A stretch of DNA of 64,000 bases from Branchiostoma floridae (taxonomy: Eukaryota > Chordata > Leptocardii > Amphioxiformes > Branchiostomatidae). Below, piece by piece: positions 58,414-64,000 of the stretch. Numbering within the stretch: the first letter of the stretch is position 1; the number at the start of each line of letters is the position of its first letter. Location of the stretch: positions 16,938,907 through 17,002,906 of the forward strand of contig NC_049983.1 in NCBI RefSeq assembly GCF_000003815.2, written 5' to 3'. The notes beneath the pieces were generated by a model. It searched no databases. It was not told the origin of the DNA and saw nothing but the letters and a program-made list of their open reading frames with translations. The translations under genes and the position numbers were made by a program.

Positions 58414-61400
58414 CGTCGTCTCTTAGTCAAATAGCTTCAAACAATAAGCCGTTTTCCAGATCCCGTCCGGCATTACTCTCGCGAGAGCCGACGTGATCTC
58501 GCAAGTTCCATCGTTTCGCGAAGTTTTGCCGTAGTAAAATCCTATTGGTCAGCTGCAAACATGCTTAGTTAAATATGGCAACCAATTTATACAGGAATAT
58601 AGAAACCACCCTGGTATTCTTTTTAGTTGAGCTTACAATTTATTTATTTGTGACTTCAGGTATTCCACCTCCGGGGAAGCCAGTAGCATGGGACGTACAA
58701 GAGGAGCAGTGCAAACTACAGTGGCCCGTTTTCATCGACGGCGGGGACGAGAGGAACGACACGACCGGATATGACGTAGAGATGAGAAAAGAGGAGGAAG
58801 ACGATTGGGTCTCTACTGCAAAGGGCGTGAAGAGGAACAAGTGCCTCGTTCTGGGATTACATCCGGGTAACCGCTACTACTTCCGCGCGCAAGCCATCAC
58901 GGAACTTGGGGAAAGCGAGCCCGGGCCACCTTCTGACGCCGTCATCACTCCAGGAAAGAGAGGTAAAATATTACTAAGTATCGGTACGTCACAATCCGAA
59001 TTGATCCCTTTATTTGTGTGATACTAGCGACAATACCTGATTGTGTATTATTCATACTTATATGTTATGCCGTAGTATGTTGCTGTCAAGTATGACAACA
59101 ATTCAGCCGACTGGCTGTTACTGTTAGACATTTTGAACTATATGTTCTCAAATAAACCAATTATATATACAGCAATCCTGTATCTAAAAGGGTCTCATTT
59201 TGATATACGCCTCTATATGAAAAGGTGTTGAGAGTCTCTACATGTTACAGGGAGGGATGTCCCGCCACCTGGCAAGCCTGGCGCTTGGGACACCGAGGAG
59301 ACCCAAACCAAACTGTGGTGGCCAGCCTTGGCCAACGGAAGTGACACCAGGGATGACGACATCACCGGATATGACGTCGAGATGAGGGAAGACGGGGAGG
59401 ACGAGTGGCAATCCGCTGCCAAAGGGGTGAAGAAGACAAAGTGTCGAGTGGTGGGGCTGAAGCCGGGCACGAAGTACTTCTTCAGGGTGCGGGCTGAGAC
59501 GGACGACAACGAAAGCGAGCCAGGAGAAGACTCAGACGTGGTCATCACCAAATCACAGAAACGTGAGTTCATAGTTTGGAAGAAGTTTTCAAAAGCTCCG
59601 TCTTTTCCGTTCTTTCCTTAGTATAGCATAAAAGCTCCATCGTGTACGGATAGGCCCTTTCTATGTACGTAACGAAGCGTAATTACGTTTTTCTTAGACC
59701 GTCGAGCGGTTTCGATGTAGAAGTTTCAAGTAGGCTGTCTTATATATTAATTTCAATATTTGTGGAAGTGCACGTGGCGGTGCTAAAATAAGTTGAGTAT
59801 AACTTGCGTCCGCCATCACTTCGTCCTTGTACCTTTATTTGTCTTATTTCAAGTACTTTTCAATTAAAAAGCTGTGACAACTGAATTCTGTACAACACAT
59901 ACTCGACTATTCCAAGAATGCCATAAGTTTTTGATCGTACGAAAAATGGGACCGGGCCATAAGCTATCTTTAAACACTTCTTCGGAAACGTCGAGATGTT
60001 CATCTTCAGGATTCTATTCACAGTTGAGATAACATTGTTTCTATCTTTTCCAGCCGCACCACCAGGTAAACCTGAAGCGTGGGACGTCGAAGAGGAGGAG
60101 ACAAAACTCCGCTGGCCCGCCCTGCCGGACGGAAGTGACACCAGAGATGACGGCGTCACCAAATATGACGTCGAGATGACAGAAGACGGAAAAGACGACT
60201 GGAAGACCGTGGTTACCTCCGTCAACGACAACAAGTGCAAGCTGATTGGTTTATCCGGCGGAACCAACTATCGCTTCCGGGTCACAGCCATTGGGAAAGA
60301 GATGAACAGTGACCCAAGCGAGATGTCGGACCTCGTGGAGACGCCAATCATCAAGAGTAAGGCATCAAACTTTGATTCTTGATTTGCAGAGGAAAACCTT
60401 CGGACAAGTGGTTTTATAGACAAAGCCTGAGCTGCTCATATGTGTTTTACCCAGCTGCAAAATTCTAAAGCAGTAAAATATATATACACAACTCTCTCTT
60501 GAAAATCCTTCTCAGAGCAGATTATTCCTAAAGCCCCCAGCTGTTCCACGACTTTGCTTCCGTTCATTATCCAGCAAGCAAGGTCGTCGCTGGGCTGGGT
60601 TGGTGTAGACTGCAATCCATCGTATTCTAGCTCCAATTTGTTCCTCTTGTGGCATTCTAGCAGAGTATAACTTTCCTGGCTTGAGAAGTCTTATAATTAT
60701 AGTCGGCTGGCACAGACTAGCTACAGAAGAATATCTCGACGACCAACTTCCAGATGACGACTGAGGACCGAGAGGTCATGGTTGGTTTATGTGTAACAAG
60801 GGTTTAAAGCAATGCTCAAATGTACTTTTTTTGTCCGTTCCCAGAGTCCATCACACCTCCGGGAAAACCCGAGGCCTATGATACTGAGGAGACCGAGACC
60901 AAGCTGAGCTGGCCAGCCCTGGAGGATGGCAGCAAGTACCGCGACGACAACGTCACCCGGTACGAGGTGGAGATGAGAGAGGACGGCAAGGAAGAGTGGC
61001 ACGATGCCGCTAAAGGGGTGGACGATACCAAGTGCAAGATAACGGGACTGCAGCCTGCGACCAAGTACTACTTCCGGGTCAGGGCTGGCACGGATGAGGG
61101 AGAGGAGAGCGAACCGGGGAAGGAGTCTGACGTCGTAGAAACTCCCGCCACTAGAAGTAAGGAGAATTACTCTTTTGATCCTGAATAAGCGACAGAACGC
61201 CTGAAACAATAGATAATTAAGTGATCATGACTCTCCGTCTACTCTATTAGCAACTCGACAATTTTGTCCAAATAAGCCATCTCACAGCTCCAAGTGCGCA
61301 TACGCATTATGGTCTAAGGCCCTGGCATACTAACAAAAAAAAACATGCATCGTACACGCACTTGAAACCCTGAACTGGCTTTTTAATCGCCACCCGGTCA

Positions 61401-63912
61401 AAATGCAGACAGCGCCTGATGTTATAGACACTATTTTCTCGCTAGCCTGCTGGTCTGTGATTGAGGGACGATGCTAATTAATTGTATTGCATCATTCTCC
61501 TGTAACTGGTGACCATAGGATAATTAGACAATGTCGTTTGCAGAGTCCATCGACCCACCCGGCAAGCCGGTAGCCTGGGACGTGGAGACGACGGAGACCA
61601 AGCTGAAGTGGCCGGTCCTGCCCGACGGCAGCTACCGGCGGGACGACGGTATCACGGAGTACGAGGTGGAGCTGCGGGAGGAGGACGAGCCGGACGGGTG
61701 GCGGGACGCGGCCAAGGGTGTGAAGGGGTACAAGTGTAAGATCAAGGGGCTGAACCCGGGGACGCGCTACCGCTTCCGCGCACGCGCCGTCTCTGACATC
61801 GGCCAGAGCGAACCAGGAGAGGAGTCGGACATCGTGGAGACCCGCGGCGGTATGTTGGACTTTCCTGCTTTACCGAAGGCACATAATCCAATCACAGTTA
61901 TCACAAAATGTGCACCACATAGACTCAGACAACCACAGATGTAGCCTGGATCGCGACCTTTGGGAGCGGAACAAAGCTGGACTCCAGGTTACCACAGATG
62001 GACTAATGATAAATTCAGCCAACCACAATCAAATATTGCGTCTATCTGACAACTACCTAAGTAAAGTCTACGTCCCCTTCATCAGTCAAAATCTAAGTCT
62101 GTTTAATCATAATATCATTAATGATAAGATTACTTTTACAATAACCAAGGAAGTTATGTGATATATAACCTCATTAAAATAATATAGACGTCGACATTTC
62201 GAATTTGTTTTCCGGTATCAACAATGCAGCTGTGGAAATAGTGACCTGGTGGCATGGTGACTCCGATTGCCATTGCAGTAACGACTGCATATTTGTACTC
62301 AAGTCGTACACTTTGAACAATGTTGCATAAATCATTGTCTTTGGCGCCTTTGCAGAGATGATAGACCCACCCGGCAAGCCAGAGGCCTACGATGTCCAGA
62401 CAAACGAGATGAAGCTCTGGTGGCACGCGCACGAGAACGGAAGGGACGACAGAGTCGACGGCGTCACTGGATATGACGTCGAGATGAGGCAGGAGGGATC
62501 CGACCAATGGCTGTGCGTGGCCAAGAACGTGGATGACACCAAGTGTAAGCTGAAGGGCATGGCTGGGCCGGATAAAAAGTTGTGGTTCCGGGTCAAGGCG
62601 TTGAAAAATGACCTCGCCAGTGAACCTGGAGAGGAATCAGACGTCGTCACTATACCAGGTTTGTCATAGTTGGGGGAAACCACTTTCTTCTTTTTCTAAT
62701 TTTTGTCAACTTATTTTCATTAGCACATTGCCATTTTTCCAATTTCTCAAGGCCTAGCGTTCATTCTCAGAACACTTATTCTATTTGTCACTTTTCCAAT
62801 AGATGGCATTCCTCCAACCGGGAAACCAGAAGCATGGGACGTGGAAGAAACCCAGACGAAACTCCGCTGGCCCGCCCTGGCTGACGGAAGTGACGTCAGG
62901 TACGACAACATCACCGGATATGACGTCGAGATGAGAGAAGAGGGAAGCTCAAAGTGGAACGAGGCGGCCAAGGGCGTGAAGAGGAACAAGTGTAAGGTGA
63001 TAGGTCTGGAGCCCGGGAGACACTACTACTTCCGGGTGCAGGCCATGAGAGGGGACGAGGAGAGCGAGCACAGCGAGCCGTCCAACGTCGTCATCACTCC
63101 CGGACAACGGACAGAAACTGGTGCGAATTAATACAGTTACTAATGTTTATGCAAAATATATGCATGCTGTAGTAATAACTATAGATAAATCGCATGCAAA
63201 ATCACTTTCACACCCGCACTCCACTTTACCCGTGCTACTCGTAGTCATAGATGTAGAAGTGGCAACTCAGTTGTGTTCGAACCGTTCAAGTGGCATGATG
63301 ATAATGTACAATAGGCTGCTCTACAGCAAAAAAGTTCCTCTTGTAATGTTTCTGCAAGTGGAGTGAAACAACTTTACAAATCTCGTGTCCAACTGCCCGT
63401 CTTGGAGAATATGTCATGCAATTGTAATCCCCAAACAACCACCTTTTTAAGCTGTTGCAAAAGCTTATCTTTCCATGGATTGGTCTCTTTGTCTCATGTA
63501 AAAAAATGAAAATTTGAAGAAGACAAGCCTGTGCCGCAAGTGATAATCACTACCCTGGACAACGATGTCCTGGTCGGCGGAGCATCGGACGAACCGCCTG
63601 TCAATCAAAACATCGAACCTCCCGGCATGCCGTTCGCCTGGGATGTCGAGGCCGTCACCCTCAAGTTGCGCTGGACACCTCTTTGGAACTGCACCGAGGA
63701 CAGGTACGACCAGATCAACGGTTACGAAATCGAGAAGCAGGAAGCTGGCAGCGAGGAATGGGTACTGTCGGCGTCTAGGTGTGTGAAATCGAAATGCAGG
63801 CTTCGCGGGCTGAAACCAGGGACGCAGTATCGCTTCCGGGTCATAGCTGTGAAGGATGACAGGAAAAGCAAACCTGGGAGACCATCTGAAGTCATCACCA
63901 CACCGCCGCTAG
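45401..63912 (+). CDS. Titin-like multi-FN3 protein, 5' part, 24 exons, about 1849 codons
   Basis: Exons: 45401-45431, 46125-46184, 47882-48174, 48603-48649, 50289-50434, then 16 FN3 domains: (1) 51092-51201+51664-51844, (2) 52316-52609, (3) 52844-52992+53721-53859, (4) 54237-54527, (5) 55200-55276+55564-55774, (6) 56218-56496, (7) 57200-57574, (8) 57890-58207, (9) 58660-58962, (10) 59251-59562, (11) 60054-60356, (12) 60845-61156, (13) 61544-61849, (14) 62356-62658, (15) 62803-63120, (16) 63523-63912. Phases agree throughout. The N-terminus is basic (PKLKKKKL, KKKRPCQCKKCVLKRQ), then very acidic. Each domain shows PPGKP, a core Trp, GYDVE and YRFRV/YYFRV, as in sarcomeric FN3 domains. No Ig or kinase domain is seen yet. 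A muscle scaffold role is inferred. The gene runs past the window. Confidence 0.85.
47155..47269 (+). CDS. Candidate alternative first exon of the FN3 gene
   Basis: ATG at 47155 opens a 38-codon frame (MDARARWKTAISLSSRRKS, basic, Arg/Ser-rich) ending at donor TTCTATA|GTGAGT in phase 1. This is the same phase and donor style as the exon at 45401-45431 (CTTTATCACA|GTGAGT), so it could feed exon 47882 instead. An in-frame stop lies just upstream of the ATG. There is no transcript evidence. Confidence 0.45.
48205..48266. repeat. (CT)n / (CTTT)n pyrimidine tract
   Basis: CTCTCTCTATCTTTCTTTCT followed by a long CT run. Weaker CT tracts continue to about 48410. They follow the exon ending 48174. 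Confidence 0.9.
49943..50288 (+). repeat. Direct repeats before the FN3-gene exon at 50289
   Basis: Units starting near 49943 and 50091 share ACAA(G/A)GA.GTGAAGAC(C/G)(A/T)TCTGTGCTT, AGCTAAGG(C/A)AAC and CCTTATACAC-type blocks. Each is followed by CTAACTTTCTTTC and a possible AG acceptor (50088 and 50288). The third unit is the real exon (ACCACCAAGACGAGG). The repeat is imperfect. Confidence 0.55.
52165..52250 (+). mobile_element. tRNA-derived SINE head
   Basis: TTTTTGGCGTAATCGGTTGCG (A-box-like) and CGGGTTCGAATCTCGGGAG (perfect B box), with the spacing of a tRNA but no foldable acceptor stem seen. It lies in the intron before FN3 domain 2. Confidence 0.55.
54700..55020 (+). mobile_element. 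LINE 3' end, plus orientation
   Basis: Ends GTGGATCTGAATAAAGTCAA followed by repeated AAAGTCAA units, a typical non-LTR 3' terminus. It is preceded by a short decayed coding tail (CGCTTCCTTTACCGTATGG). It lies in the intron before FN3 domain 5. Confidence 0.55.
55835..55886. repeat. Perfect 19-bp inverted repeat plus a third half-copy
   Basis: TGACCCTCATCAGTTTTAC (55835-55853) is exactly complemented by GTAAAACTGATGAGGGTCA (55868-55886). Between them a further direct copy of TGACCCTCATCAG lets two alternative hairpins form. It lies in an FN3-gene intron, 61 bp past exon 55774. Confidence 0.85.
56640..57100 (-). mobile_element. LINE 3' end, minus orientation
   Basis: The minus-strand frame 57094-56846 ends RTSRFSNSTLPYCVRLLNE plus a short tail, the pattern of non-LTR reverse-transcriptase C-termini. 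It is followed by a 3' region with CAGCCCTTGGGCTGCAACAG and AATAAACCATTTTCTCTC ending in a (TC)n tract. It lies in the intron before FN3 domain 7. Confidence 0.55.
56658..56683. repeat. (GA)n microsatellite
   Basis: GAGAGAGAGAGAGAGAGAGAG run at the end of the minus-strand LINE fragment. Confidence 0.9.
58306..58420. repeat. (AGT)n triplet repeat with AGC interruptions
   Basis: About 38 AGT triplets with four AGC triplets near 58332 and TCG at the end. It lies in the intron between FN3 domains 8 and 9. Confidence 0.95.
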
Positions 63913-64000
63913 GTAATATGGCATGCCACGAGACAGCAGTGAAACTCGTCCTTATGTGTGACTATGCAACTGTTAAATCTATCTATCAAGCGTAAAATGC

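Overview
The window reads as animal nuclear DNA, most likely from a cephalochordate (amphioxus, Branchiostoma). Every gene is split into small exons with GT..AG borders, and the introns and spacers are full of SINEs, LINE tails, an LTR element and many short palindromic elements. The gene order HAL - AMDHD1 - CCDC38 matches what I remember of human chromosome 12q23, orientations included. The species call is inference; no database was used. Exon borders were placed by hand from family homology, splice sites and reading phase.

Layout. (1) 60-5746, plus strand: 3' part of histidine ammonia-lyase (HAL). (2) 8965-14907, minus: a complete eight-exon gene for a secreted 379-residue protein with a signal peptide, an eight-cysteine domain and a bacterial-type glycosyl hydrolase-like (GHL10) domain. 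(3) 17287-25236, minus: complete imidazolonepropionase gene (AMDHD1), 11 exons, 431 codons. (4) 25973-39499, plus: complete CCDC38-like ciliary coiled-coil gene, 19 exons, 625 codons with a probable cassette exon. It is head-to-head with AMDHD1 across about 0.7 kb. (5) 39500-45376: repeat-rich spacer with a 100-N gap at 41722-41821 and a 675-bp duplication. (6) 45401-63912, plus: 5' part of a large titin-like gene with a charged N-terminus and 16 fibronectin type III domains, continuing beyond the window.

HAL and AMDHD1 encode steps 1 and 3 of histidine catabolism (histidine to urocanate; imidazolonepropionate to formiminoglutamate) and converge tail to tail, with the GHL10 gene lying between them. 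CCDC38 is a cilium/axoneme-type protein whose link to AMDHD1 looks positional rather than functional.

The most unusual signal is a recurring pattern: tandem duplications that include an exon-intron junction. The clearest is a 35-bp minisatellite in AMDHD1. Each unit carries 29 nt of exon 5 plus the GTCAGT donor, and the whole 540-nt intron is open in frame with both flanking exons. Others are a 91-bp duplication at AMDHD1 exon 8, an acceptor-containing array before a CCDC38 exon, duplicated terminal HAL exons and direct repeats before an exon of the FN3 gene. In addition, one GHL10 splice donor is formed by the end of an inserted palindromic element.
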